From: CAZHDI01 sp964531285
GTDB lineage: Bacteria > Pseudomonadota > Alphaproteobacteria > JAJFIK01
Direction: 5' to 3'
DNA: 52,763 bases
Assembly: GCA_964531285.1 (NCBI GenBank)
Contig: CAZHDI010000014.1
Span: 1-52,763, forward strand
Part shown: positions 26,695 to 34,001 of the stretch, one piece after another
Position numbering within the stretch: position 1 is the first letter of the stretch
Layout of the letters: every line of letters starts with the position of its first letter
Program-made: the position numbers and the translations under genes
Notes under the pieces: generated by a model
Told to the model about the DNA's origin: nothing
The model's input: the letters and a program-made list of their open reading frames with translations, nothing else
Database searches by the model: none

Positions 26695-27579
26695 GTGACC
26701 GGTGTGCTTTCGCCTCTCCTGACCGCACTGCGCGCTCCGGCGGCTGATTTTTCCCAGCCGCCCGGCGAACCGGCTCTGGTTGGCCCTGACTCCGTCTCCT
26801 GGCAGGTGTTCAAGAACCCGGTATCGCTGTTCATTGGCGGGGTGGCGGCGGTGCTCTTGGAACTGGCCGAACCGCGCGTGCGGACCGGGGTGTGGGAGCA
26901 CACAACGTTCCGCACCGATCCCATTCCGCGCATGGTCCGCACCGGCGTCGCCGCCATGATCACGGTTTATGGCGCGCGCAGTCAGGCGGAACGGATGATC
27001 GCCGGTGTCGTGCGCCGCCACGGCCGGGTAACCGGCGCGACGCCCGTCGGAACGCCCTATGCCGCCAATGATCCGGCCTTGTTGGATTGGGTCCAGGCGA
27101 CCGCGAGCTTTGGGTTTTTGGAAGCCTATCACGCCTATGTCCGGCCCTTGACTGACGCGGACAAGGATCGTTTCTATGCGGAAGGCGAAGCCGCGGGCGC
27201 GCTTTACGGCGCCGTGGGCGCACCGCGCTCGCTTGAGGCGCAAGGCGCTCTATTCACGGCCATGCTCCCGGCTTTGGAAGCCTCGGAGATCGTCTTTGAG
27301 TTTCTGGACATCATGCGCCGCGCGCCGATCCTGCCCTGGCCGCTTCAAGGGCTTCAATGGCGGCTGATCCGGGCGGGAACCACCATCGTGCCTGCACCAG
27401 TGCGCGAGCGCCTCGCCTTGGGCACGGGTTTCACGCTGACGGAGCGCGAGGCGCGCAGCGTGCGCCGTCTGGGGTCTTGGGCGGACCGCATCGCGATTCC
27501 GGGCAGTCCGCCGGTCCGGGCCTGCCGGCGGCTCGGCCTGCCCGGATCCTATCTGCATCGCGGCCCGGTGACCCGTTAG
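26695..27579 (+). CDS. MpaB-type (DUF2236) oxygenase family protein
   Basis: A 294-residue protein of the oxygenase MpaB/DUF2236 family, which includes heme-dependent latex-clearing proteins and the mycophenolic-acid pathway oxygenase. Seen: WQVFKNPVSLFIGGVAAVLLELAEPRV at the start of the domain (shown here only as a family hallmark region, residues 36-62), then the GVWEHTTFRTDP and HGRVTGATPVGTPYAAND segments, which carry the conserved histidines, and FLEAYHAYV. Substrate is unknown. GTG 26695 is the start that preserves the N-terminal family region, with a weak GGGA upstream. It overlaps the convergent membrane-protein gene by 4 bases. The P450 four kilobases upstream may or may not act in the same pathway. 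Confidence 0.85.
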   Translation: MTGVLSPLLTALRAPAADFSQPPGEPALVGPDSVSWQVFKNPVSLFIGGVAAVLLELAEPRVRTGVWEHTTFRTDPIPRMVRTGVAAMITVYGARSQAERMIAGVVRRHGRVTGATPVGTPYAANDPALLDWVQATASFGFLEAYHAYVRPLTDADKDRFYAEGEAAGALYGAVGAPRSLEAQGALFTAMLPALEASEIVFEFLDIMRRAPILPWPLQGLQWRLIRAGTTIVPAPVRERLALGTGFTLTEREARSVRRLGSWADRIAIPGSPPVRACRRLGLPGSYLHRGPVTR

Positions 27580-28055
27580 TCCGCGGGAGCGGCACCCGGA
27601 CGATTGACCGCCATAAGGATCACGGCAAACACCCAGGTGATACAAGCCGCAATGAACAGCGCGGGGGACTGAGCGAGGATCTCGCCATTCTGCCACTCGG
27701 TCGGCGTTTGAATGCCGAGCGGGGTGAACAGATGGAACCCAATCGCCCCACTCATGATCCCAAAGGCAATCAGCGCGCCGAAGAACCGGCTCGTGCCAAT
27801 CCGGGCCGGGCTGCCGCCGGTAAATGTCAGAATGAGCGGCACCAGCACGAGAAGCGACGCCGACAGCAGCTCACCGAGCCCGATGATCCAGGGCCCGGCC
27901 GGATAGAACAGGCCGATGCCCGACCACTCGCGCAGGGTCGTGAAAATATGCTCCGGCGTCGGATGACCGGTAAACTTGAACCGAAGCGAATCGATGAAAA
28001 TCGCGGCGATGAAAAGGCTCATGCCCCACACCGCCAATCTGCGAACCAATGCCAT
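27576..28055 (-). CDS. small integral membrane protein, DoxX-like
   Basis: A 159-residue protein with four predicted membrane helices (about 5-25, 50-75, 88-108 and 130-152). The segment FIDSLRFKFTGHPTPEHIF after helix 1 and the GELLSASLLVLVPL of helix 2 resemble DoxX-family members, a group linked loosely to oxidative stress and quinone chemistry but mostly uncharacterised. The protein has a charged loop (QTPTEWQNGEI) between helices 3 and 4. It is transcribed leftward with a promoter expected in 28056-28243, shared with the divergent CMD-like gene. The family call is tentative; the membrane topology is clear. Confidence 0.65.
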   Translation of the reverse strand: MALVRRLAVWGMSLFIAAIFIDSLRFKFTGHPTPEHIFTTLREWSGIGLFYPAGPWIIGLGELLSASLLVLVPLILTFTGGSPARIGTSRFFGALIAFGIMSGAIGFHLFTPLGIQTPTEWQNGEILAQSPALFIAACITWVFAVILMAVNRPGAAPAD

Positions 28056-28243
28056 ATCCCTCTCCTTGTTTCACAGCACAATCAGGGCCCGGGGCGCGGC
28101 GTCCCAGGCTGGCTGACACATGCCCAGACTGCCGGGGCGGCACAAGCCCCTTGACGGCGAAGTGATCCCCCCGTGACCGGACATGGTATGCTCCACCTCA
28201 AAGACTGACATAATTGTGAAACGCCCAATCGGAGGACCCCGCC

Positions 28244-28792
28244 ATGACCCAGCCGCCCCGCATCCCGCTTCTTGAGGCGCAAGACTGGACCGACGAACAG
28301 CGCGAAGCCCTGGCGTCGGTCACCCGCCATGACGGGTCCGTCTTCAATATTTTCAAAACCATGGCGCATCACCCCGATGCGCTGAAAGCCTTTCTGGCCT
28401 GGGGCGGCCATGTTCTCAACAACTCCACCCTCCCGCCGCGCGAGCGGGAACTCCTGATCCTGCGGGTCGGCTGGCTGGCCCGGGCCGAATATGAGTGGGC
28501 GCAGCATGTGAAAATCGGCAAGAGCGTGGGTCTCACCGATGCGCAGATCGACGCCGTTCGTCAGGGGCCGGATGCATCCCTGTGGACCCCGCTGCATCGC
28601 GCCCTGATCGAGGCGGCGGACGGGCTCTATGTCAATCAGATGATCGACGATGCCACCTGGGCGGCGCTCAGCGCGGAGCTCGACACGCGCCAATGCATGG
28701 ATGTGGTCTATACGGTCGGCCAGTATGTCCAGGTTTGCATGCTATTGAAAACCTTCCGTGTGCCCCTCGATGCGGGTCTCGAAGGCTTCTGA
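28244..28792 (+). CDS. carboxymuconolactone decarboxylase (CMD) family protein
   Basis: A 182-residue all-helical protein of the CMD/AhpD-like superfamily. The core RERELLILRVGWLARAEYEWAQH contains the Glu-x-x-x-His site of the branch that lacks the AhpD CxxC disulphide, so a peroxidase-like thiol activity is not expected. Members of this branch include gamma-carboxymuconolactone decarboxylases and many uncharacterised proteins. GGAGGA precedes ATG 28244. The O-methyltransferase follows 26 bases later, so the two probably form an operon; a role in aromatic compound turnover is possible but is inference only. Confidence 0.85.
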   Translation: MTQPPRIPLLEAQDWTDEQREALASVTRHDGSVFNIFKTMAHHPDALKAFLAWGGHVLNNSTLPPRERELLILRVGWLARAEYEWAQHVKIGKSVGLTDAQIDAVRQGPDASLWTPLHRALIEAADGLYVNQMIDDATWAALSAELDTRQCMDVVYTVGQYVQVCMLLKTFRVPLDAGLEGF

Positions 28793-28818
28793 GCCCAACG
28801 GCAACCGGAGACACCGCC

Positions 28819-29487
28819 ATGACTGCCACCGACACGCCCTCCCGGGTCGATGCCTATTTCGAGGACCGGCTTCTCGAAGACGACCCTGTTCTGCGCGATG
28901 CGCTCACCCGCAGCGCCGATGCCGGCCTGCCGCCCATCGCCGTTTCGCCCGCGCTGGGCGCCTTCCTGAACGGGCTGGCCAAGGCCATCCGCGCGGCCCG
29001 CATTCTCGAAGTGGGCACCTTGGGCGGCTATTCGACAATCTGGCTGGCGCGCGCGGTGCCGGCGGCTGGCCGTGTGGTGACCCTGGAGATCGCCGAGGCC
29101 CATGCTGCCGTGGCCCGCCGCAATATCGAGGCGGCCGGGCTGAGTGAGCGGGTCGAGATCCGGCTCGGCTCCGGCGTGGACACCCTCGATGAACTGATCG
29201 CCGCGGGCACGCCCGCCTTCGACATGGTGTTTATTGACGCCGACAAGCCGAGCAACGCAGCCTATTTCGAGCGCGCGGTCCGTCTGTCCCGGCCGGGAAC
29301 CGTCATCATCGTCGACAATGTCGTGCGGAACGGGGCGGTCGCCGACGCCGAGAGCCGGGACCCGAATGTCCAAGGTGTGCGTACACTGATCGATGCGCTC
29401 GAGGGGCGCACGGACGTGACAGCGACGGCGCTTCAAACCGTCGGGATCAAGGGATATGACGGGTTTCTCATGGCGGTCGTGACTTAG
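28819..29487 (+). CDS. O-methyltransferase (caffeoyl-CoA OMT / YrrM-like)
   Basis: A 222-residue SAM-dependent, metal-dependent O-methyltransferase. Motif I is EVGTLGGYSTIWLA (about 56-69), followed by VVTLEIAEAHA, and the metal/catalytic strand FIDADKPSN (about 137-145) and IIVDNVVRNGAV are typical of the catechol/caffeoyl-CoA family. In bacteria these methylate small catechols or tRNA wobble uridine (TrmR type). ATG 28819 follows GGAG by eight bases; a longer open frame to 28495 runs through the preceding gene and is rejected. Cotranscription with the CMD-like gene suggests a small aromatic substrate, but this is not shown. Confidence 0.9.
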   Translation: MTATDTPSRVDAYFEDRLLEDDPVLRDALTRSADAGLPPIAVSPALGAFLNGLAKAIRAARILEVGTLGGYSTIWLARAVPAAGRVVTLEIAEAHAAVARRNIEAAGLSERVEIRLGSGVDTLDELIAAGTPAFDMVFIDADKPSNAAYFERAVRLSRPGTVIIVDNVVRNGAVADAESRDPNVQGVRTLIDALEGRTDVTATALQTVGIKGYDGFLMAVVT

Positions 29488-29582
29488 CGGCTAAGGCACC
29501 GCGCCGCACCCCGCGACAACCTGTCCTCAACCATCGACGGTTTGCGTCCGTACCTCTCTCACGAACAACAAGGGAGAGACGT

Positions 29583-30035
29583 ATGCACCGTTTTCTAATG
29601 AGTTTCTTTGTCGCACTTTGCCTCGGGATGGGCAGTGCGGCAGCGCAGGACGCCGTGACCGTGGAAATGTGGACCGTCCAGCCGGACACGCGGGACATGA
29701 ATGTTTATGCGCCGGATTTGATCGAAGTTGAGCCGGGCACGACAGTGACTTGGGTGGCCAAGCAGCCCGGACACAATGTCGAGTTTATCCGCGGCGGCGT
29801 GCCTGAGGGGGTCGACTTGTTCCGCTCCGGCATTGTCCCGGAAATCAGCTACACGTTCGAAACGCCCGGCGTGTATCTCTATAAATGCACCCCGCATTAT
29901 GGGCTGGGCATGATCGGCGTTGTGGTCGTTGGCGGCGATACATCCAATCTCGATGCGGTCAAAGGCATCCGCATGCCACCCAATAGCGCCAAGCGCGGAC
30001 AGGCAATTTTTCAGCAAATCGAAAGCGGCGCGTGA
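29583..30035 (+). CDS. pseudoazurin (type 1 blue copper protein)
   Basis: A 150-residue periplasmic cupredoxin. A signal peptide (1-21, cleavage after SAAA) precedes a single beta-barrel domain. All four copper ligands are visible: His64 (PGHN), Cys102, His105 and Met110 in KCTPHYGLGM. The spacing is that of pseudoazurins, which pass electrons to copper nitrite reductase, nitrous oxide reductase or cytochrome oxidases. No denitrification gene is in the window, so its partner is unknown. ATG 29583 has AGGGAGAG upstream. A hairpin at 30043-30065 follows and then a 60-residue ORF. Confidence 0.93.
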   Translation: MHRFLMSFFVALCLGMGSAAAQDAVTVEMWTVQPDTRDMNVYAPDLIEVEPGTTVTWVAKQPGHNVEFIRGGVPEGVDLFRSGIVPEISYTFETPGVYLYKCTPHYGLGMIGVVVVGGDTSNLDAVKGIRMPPNSAKRGQAIFQQIESGA

Positions 30036-30042
30036 TGCGTTC

Positions 30043-30065
30043 GGGCGAGCCTTGAAGGCTCGCCC
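30043..30065 (+). terminator. hairpin after pseudoazurin
   Basis: Perfect inverted repeat GGGCGAGCCT / AGGCTCGCCC with a three-base TGA loop, eight bases after the pseudoazurin stop. There is no T-run, so it may act as a partial terminator or mRNA 3' stabiliser rather than a full intrinsic terminator. Confidence 0.5.
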
Positions 30066-30093
30066 GCACCCACCGTGCCTTATGGAGAACCTA

Positions 30094-30276
30094 ATGACAC
30101 ATACTCCGATTTCCGTCTCGCCGGAAACCACCGTCGAGACGGTGCATCGCCGTAAGCTTCAGGCGCTGAGCATCTTTTCTAACCAATTTTTCGGACGGCG
30201 CGGCAAGCTCGATCTCACCCGGGACCGCGCCGCTCACCGCCGGTTCGCAATGCTCTATGAGGATCTGCTCGCCTGA
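30094..30276 (+). CDS. small hypothetical protein, 60 residues
   Basis: A 60-residue basic protein with no family that I recognise. ATG 30094 has GGAG six bases upstream, the best initiation signal; an ATG at 30082 sits on that site. The sequence has a short polar N-terminus, then a helical Arg/Lys/Phe-rich stretch (HRRKLQALSIFSNQFFGRRG) and a second helix (DRAAHRRFAMLYEDLL). There is no signal peptide or membrane helix. It lies 28 bases after the pseudoazurin hairpin in the same direction, and converges with a membrane-protein gene with 4 bases between. It is likely real because of the ribosome-binding site and low-repeat composition, but it could be spurious. Confidence 0.55.
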   Translation: MTHTPISVSPETTVETVHRRKLQALSIFSNQFFGRRGKLDLTRDRAAHRRFAMLYEDLLA

Positions 30277-30280
30277 CCAG

Positions 30281-30979
30281 TTAGAGATCGCGCCAATAAG
30301 CCGCCACGCTCAACCACCAAGCACTGGTGCCGATGGTCACGATACCGAGCAGTTTCGCGGCCACCAGCAACCCGCCGGTCCAGGTTGCCCAGTGGATGGT
30401 CCGCCGGGTGACGAGATCGTATCCGGCAACACTGATACACAAGGCGATTTGGAGGCCCGCACCGGCGGGACCCAAACCAATGCTGTCGGCGATCCGGCCG
30501 GCCGCCGGGAGCACCAGACTGATCGCGGCAAAGAGCATCAGCCGTTTATGCGCGCTGTGGGCCCGCCGCGCCCAGACCCCCAGCCCGTAAAGGACGGCGA
30601 ACCCGGCCATATCGCTGACCGAGAAAAAGAAAAACGTTTCAGCGCCAAAGGGTGGCGCTGCCACCCCACGCCGTAACGCATCGAGCCCAACCAGAATACC
30701 GGAGGTCAACATGGGCGGTACCAAACCCAGGGACGCCCATCCGAGGATCCGGTGGATTTTCACCCGGCGGCTCGCGATCAGCATGGATTGGACGAGAAAC
30801 AGCGCAAACCACGCGGTGAAGACCGCGCCATGGATCATATAGAGCGGTGCGAGCGCGGGCTTATCATCGGTCCGCAGATAATAGGTCGGCGCAAAACCGG
30901 CAAACACGATGACCAGCAGCAGCACCGCCATGGACCTGAAGAACCAGGACGACCGCCCGGCGGCGGGATATGCGGCCAT
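30281..30979 (-). CDS. multi-pass integral membrane protein, unknown function
   Basis: A 232-residue protein with six to seven predicted membrane helices. Conserved-looking histidines lie at helix ends (YMIHGAVFTAW, KIHRILGWASLG, TIHWATW), a layout reminiscent of heme-binding membrane proteins, though no known heme family is clearly matched. The first helix (VLLLVIVFAGFAPTYYL) is preceded by a basic N-terminus, placing that end in the cytoplasm. The start at 30979 follows GGGGAAA; a longer frame to 31075 adds a Cys-containing soluble stretch and is not favoured. Neighbours give no clear clue. Confidence 0.7.
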   Translation of the reverse strand: MAAYPAAGRSSWFFRSMAVLLLVIVFAGFAPTYYLRTDDKPALAPLYMIHGAVFTAWFALFLVQSMLIASRRVKIHRILGWASLGLVPPMLTSGILVGLDALRRGVAAPPFGAETFFFFSVSDMAGFAVLYGLGVWARRAHSAHKRLMLFAAISLVLPAAGRIADSIGLGPAGAGLQIALCISVAGYDLVTRRTIHWATWTGGLLVAAKLLGIVTIGTSAWWLSVAAYWRDL

Positions 30980-31178
30980 GTTTGTTTCCCCGGTGATAAA
31001 GCAACACGATCTTACTTGGGACAGGCTTGCTCTGCCGTCAGGCGTGAACACCGATGACATAGGCCGGGACCCCATCGATCACACGGCCCTTGCCCGGATC
31101 GGCGGCATTGCGCGACACTGTGTCCGTTCGTTCGTCTTGGGAGGACACCGCAACCGGCGAGATGCTCCGGCGCGAGGG

Positions 31179-31658
31179 TCAGTCCTCGCGCATCTCGCGC
31201 TGGCGCATCGGCATCGCATCGATCGTCTCGAACACGGTCGTGGCCGGGACGGGATCGCTGGAGCGCAGCTTTTCGGTCCCGTCCTTGCCAACCAGGATCA
31301 CCCCGAACTCGACAAACCCCAGATCGTAGAACGCCCGAAGATCGTCCGCACTCAGACGGGGCGCCACACGCGCCTTCTGAGGGCTGACCAGATCCCGTCG
31401 TTCCGTCACCAGACGACGGCCGACCTCTAGCACGACGACATCGCGGTCGCGTAGGGGCTGGCGCTCCTGGATCTGAAACTCCAGATATTGCCGGCGCACA
31501 TCGAACGCCTCCGGCACGGGCGCGAAGATCAGAAGGACCCGGTTCACCCCCAGATACTCCCCCAACGGCGCGGCATCCGGCGCCGTATTCGCGGCAACGC
31601 ACCCCGTCCCGGCCAAGACGGCGGCAAGACTTCCCAGAAAAATCCGACGGCTGATCAT
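31179..31658 (-). CDS. DUF4174 domain protein, Tat-type signal
   Basis: A 159-residue exported protein. The N-terminus SRRIFLGSLAAVLAGTGC matches a twin-arginine signal (S-R-R-x-F-L) and ends at a Cys that could be lipidated. The rest fits DUF4174: LLIFAPVPEAFDVRRQ, RDRDVVVLEVG and GKDGTEKLRS, a thioredoxin-fold-like domain without a CxxC site, ending in DAMPMRQREM. Function is unknown. The start at 31658 has GAGGGGAA upstream; Met at 31673 is a possible alternative. It lies upstream of, and in the same direction as, the multi-pass membrane protein gene, 199 bases apart. Confidence 0.8.
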   Translation of the reverse strand: MISRRIFLGSLAAVLAGTGCVAANTAPDAAPLGEYLGVNRVLLIFAPVPEAFDVRRQYLEFQIQERQPLRDRDVVVLEVGRRLVTERRDLVSPQKARVAPRLSADDLRAFYDLGFVEFGVILVGKDGTEKLRSSDPVPATTVFETIDAMPMRQREMRED

Positions 31659-31859
31659 GGTCGTTCCCCTCATGCTCTCCCGGCCCACACGCGGGATTAT
31701 ACATCGAAATCGCGGCAAGGTCTGTGACGTGTGCCGCGCCCGCGCCGGGCTGGCGCGAACCCGCCCCGTCGCGCTCCGCCGCCGGACCCGCTATAAGTCG
31801 GAACGGGCGGCGCCGGCGCGGCCCGGCTGTCGGCATGGGCAGGTGAGGAGACAGGCACA

Positions 31860-33365
31860 ATGATTTGGCTTCCCGATTGGATCGTGAGTGCGATGGATCT
31901 CATGGTCGCGCTCTTTGTCATCGGCGTCGGCCTCGCGGTCCTGCTGATCATCGTGACCTTCATTCTGGACACGGTGCAGACCAAGGACGCCGTCCTGCGG
32001 AATTATCCCGTGGTCGGTCATTTCCGCTATGCCTTTTCAACGCTCGGCGAATTCTTCCGGCAGTATTTCTTTGCCATGGACCGTGAAGAATTGCCGTTCA
32101 ACCGGGCGGAGCGCGACTGGGTCAACCGGGCGTCCATGGCCAAGGACAACACGGTCGCCTTCGGCTCGACCCGGTCGCTCGCCGTGCCCGGCACGCCGAT
32201 TTTCGTCAATTGTCCGTTCCCGACCCTTGAGACCGACGCCGCGAAAACCGACCCCCAGGTCTATGGCCCCTATTGCACGCAGCCCTACACGTCGCGGTCC
32301 ATCGTCAATATTTCCGGCATGAGCTACGGCGCGATCTCAAAACCGGCGGTGCTGGCCCTGTCCAACGGCGCGCGGATGGCCGGCTGCTGGATGAACACCG
32401 GCGAGGGCGCGCTGTCGCCCTATCACCTGGATGGCGGCGCCGACATCGTCTTCCAGATCGGCACCGCGAAATACGGCGTCCGCAAGCCGGACGGCAGCCT
32501 CGATGAAGACAAGCTGCGGGCGGTGGCGGTCCACGAGACCGTCAAGATGTTCGAGATCAAGCTGAGCCAGGGCGCCAAGCCGGGCAAGGGCGGCATCCTG
32601 CCAGGCGAAAAAGTCACGCCGGAAATCGCCAAGGTGCGCGGGATCCCGGCCGGGGAAGATTCCATCTCGCCGAACCGCCATCCGGAAATCGACTCGGTCG
32701 AGGATCTGCTCGACTTTATCGACCGGGTCCGGACGATCACCGGCAAACCGGTCGGCTTCAAGACGGTGGTTGGCGCCTATGGCTGGCTGGAGCACCTCTG
32801 CGAGGCCATTCATGCACGCGGGATCGAGAGCGCGCCGGATTTCATTACCATTGACGGCGGCGACGGCGGCACCGGCGCCGCGCCCATGCCGCTCATCGAC
32901 AGCGTGGGTCTGACCTTGCGCGAATCCCTGCCCCTCGTGGCCGACATCCTGACCCGTGCGGGCCTCAAAGACCGCATCCGGCTGGTCTGTTCCGGCAAGC
33001 TCGTCACGCCGTCGGGCGTGGCATGGGCCTTGTGCGCCGGGGCCGATGCGGTCACGAGCGCACGGGGGTTCATGTTCGCGCTCGGCTGTATCCAGGCCCT
33101 CAAATGCAACAAGAACACCTGTCCCACCGGGATCACGACCCACAACAAACGGCTTCAGGCCGGGCTCGATCCGCGCGTGAAGGCCAATCGCGTCGCCCAG
33201 TACTGCACGAACCTGGTGCATGAGGTCGAGACAATCGCCCATTCCTGCGGGGTGCCCGAGCCGCGCCGGCTCAAGCGGCATCATGTGCGCATCGTCCAGG
33301 ACGACGGGCGATCTGTTCCGCTCAATGATCTTTATCCCGACCCCTCCGCGCCCTCGGCCGCATGA
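31860..33365 (+). CDS. FMN-binding glutamate synthase family protein, membrane anchored
   Basis: A 501-residue protein with an N-terminal membrane helix (about 12-37) and a TIM barrel like the FMN/synthase domain of glutamate synthase (GltB). Seen: NISGMSYGAISKPAVLAL, NTGEGALSPYH, TIDGGDGGTGAAP, SGKLVTPSGVA and a Cys cluster CNKNTCPTGI that may bind an iron-sulphur cluster. The glutaminase domain of true GltB is absent, so it cannot use glutamine by itself. Such stand-alone proteins are common and poorly characterised; some act as N-methylglutamate-type synthases with partner subunits, which are not present here. GAGGAG lies upstream of ATG 31860. Confidence 0.9.
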   Translation: MIWLPDWIVSAMDLMVALFVIGVGLAVLLIIVTFILDTVQTKDAVLRNYPVVGHFRYAFSTLGEFFRQYFFAMDREELPFNRAERDWVNRASMAKDNTVAFGSTRSLAVPGTPIFVNCPFPTLETDAAKTDPQVYGPYCTQPYTSRSIVNISGMSYGAISKPAVLALSNGARMAGCWMNTGEGALSPYHLDGGADIVFQIGTAKYGVRKPDGSLDEDKLRAVAVHETVKMFEIKLSQGAKPGKGGILPGEKVTPEIAKVRGIPAGEDSISPNRHPEIDSVEDLLDFIDRVRTITGKPVGFKTVVGAYGWLEHLCEAIHARGIESAPDFITIDGGDGGTGAAPMPLIDSVGLTLRESLPLVADILTRAGLKDRIRLVCSGKLVTPSGVAWALCAGADAVTSARGFMFALGCIQALKCNKNTCPTGITTHNKRLQAGLDPRVKANRVAQYCTNLVHEVETIAHSCGVPEPRRLKRHHVRIVQDDGRSVPLNDLYPDPSAPSAA

Positions 33366-33384
33366 CGCGGCGGCCGGCGGACGG

Positions 33385-33738
33385 TCACCTGTCCGGCTTG
33401 CCGGGCCGCCGCCGCACATGATCGAGCCACACAATGGCGCCGATGGCGACAACCGCCGGCGGCGTCAAGACCGGCACGATGAGGGCGTTGTACCAGTTCG
33501 GGGTCAGGAGATCCGGCACATAGCGGTCGGTGCCTTCGATCCAGCGGGCCACATTCTGGAGCGGACACACCCAGCCATTCATCGCCAAACCCGCAGCGAT
33601 GGCCACGAGCCAAGCGATGCCCATCCAAAGCCAGCGGTCCCGGCGCCCGGTGATCAGACAGACCCAAAGCCAGACGGTCGCCACGCAACTCACTGTGACG
33701 ATGCCGGAATGGACAGTCTGAAGAACGAGAAGCGCCAT
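33385..33738 (-). CDS. small membrane protein, DUF2784-like
   Basis: A 117-residue protein with three predicted membrane helices (about 4-30, 33-55 and 82-107). The loop NGWVCPLQNVARWIEG after helix 2 recalls DUF2784 proteins, whose shared feature is a CPL motif in the same position; the match is weak. The function of that family is unknown. The start at 33738 is chosen because it begins the first helix; the frame continues upstream to 33876 through a GC-rich hairpin region. It converges with the glutamate-synthase-like gene with 19 bases between. Confidence 0.6.
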   Translation of the reverse strand: MALLVLQTVHSGIVTVSCVATVWLWVCLITGRRDRWLWMGIAWLVAIAAGLAMNGWVCPLQNVARWIEGTDRYVPDLLTPNWYNALIVPVLTPPAVVAIGAIVWLDHVRRRPGKPDR

Positions 33739-33753
33739 GCCCCCTCCCTTCGC

Positions 33754-33771
33754 CGGCGCCCGAAGGCGCCG
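33754..33771. repeat. short hairpin upstream of the DUF2784-like gene
   Basis: Perfect 7-bp arms CGGCGCC / GGCGCCG around tetraloop CGAA, 16 bases before the start of the leftward DUF2784-like gene, so it would lie in that gene's 5' leader. Confidence 0.5.
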
Positions 33772-33820
33772 TTGACCAGAACGAGAGGAAAACATGAAAC
33801 CGCCCGGGTGGACCACAGTG

Positions 33821-33879
33821 CTTTTGGAGAGGCGCCGGCCAAGCACTCGGAAATGCGCCTTCCGGCGCATTTCCAAAAG
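33821..33879. repeat. nested inverted repeat downstream of the TonB receptor
   Basis: A perfect 11-bp inverted repeat (GGAAATGCGCC / GGCGCATTTCC, loop TTCC) occupies 33849-33874. Outside it, CTTTTGGA (33821-33828) pairs with TCCAAAAG (33872-33879), an alternative fold. It may terminate the receptor transcript, or be a mobile palindromic element. Confidence 0.6.
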
Positions 33880-33887
33880 GATCCTAA

Positions 33888-34001
33888 GAGCCGTTGCAAT
33901 CTATTCGGAGGCCGATGAAACGGCTCCAGGTCTTTGTTTTGCGCGCTATCCGGGCGGAAAATCTCACCCGTTCGCTACGCTTACTCCTGAAAGCGCTCTA
34001 G
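33888..34001 (-). repeat. alphaproteobacterial-type intergenic repeat overlapping the receptor stop codon
   Basis: On the minus strand this reads CTAGAGCGCTTTCAGGAG, then an imperfect palindromic middle (ATTTTCCGCCCGGAT), then AAAACAAAGACCTGGAGC, and ends with an 8-bp inverted repeat GAGCCGTT / AACGGCTC (33888-33895 and 33919-33926). From memory, this layout resembles a dispersed intergenic repeat common in alphaproteobacterial genomes. The TAG stop of the TonB receptor gene is the TAG of the repeat's first CTAG. Confidence 0.5.
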
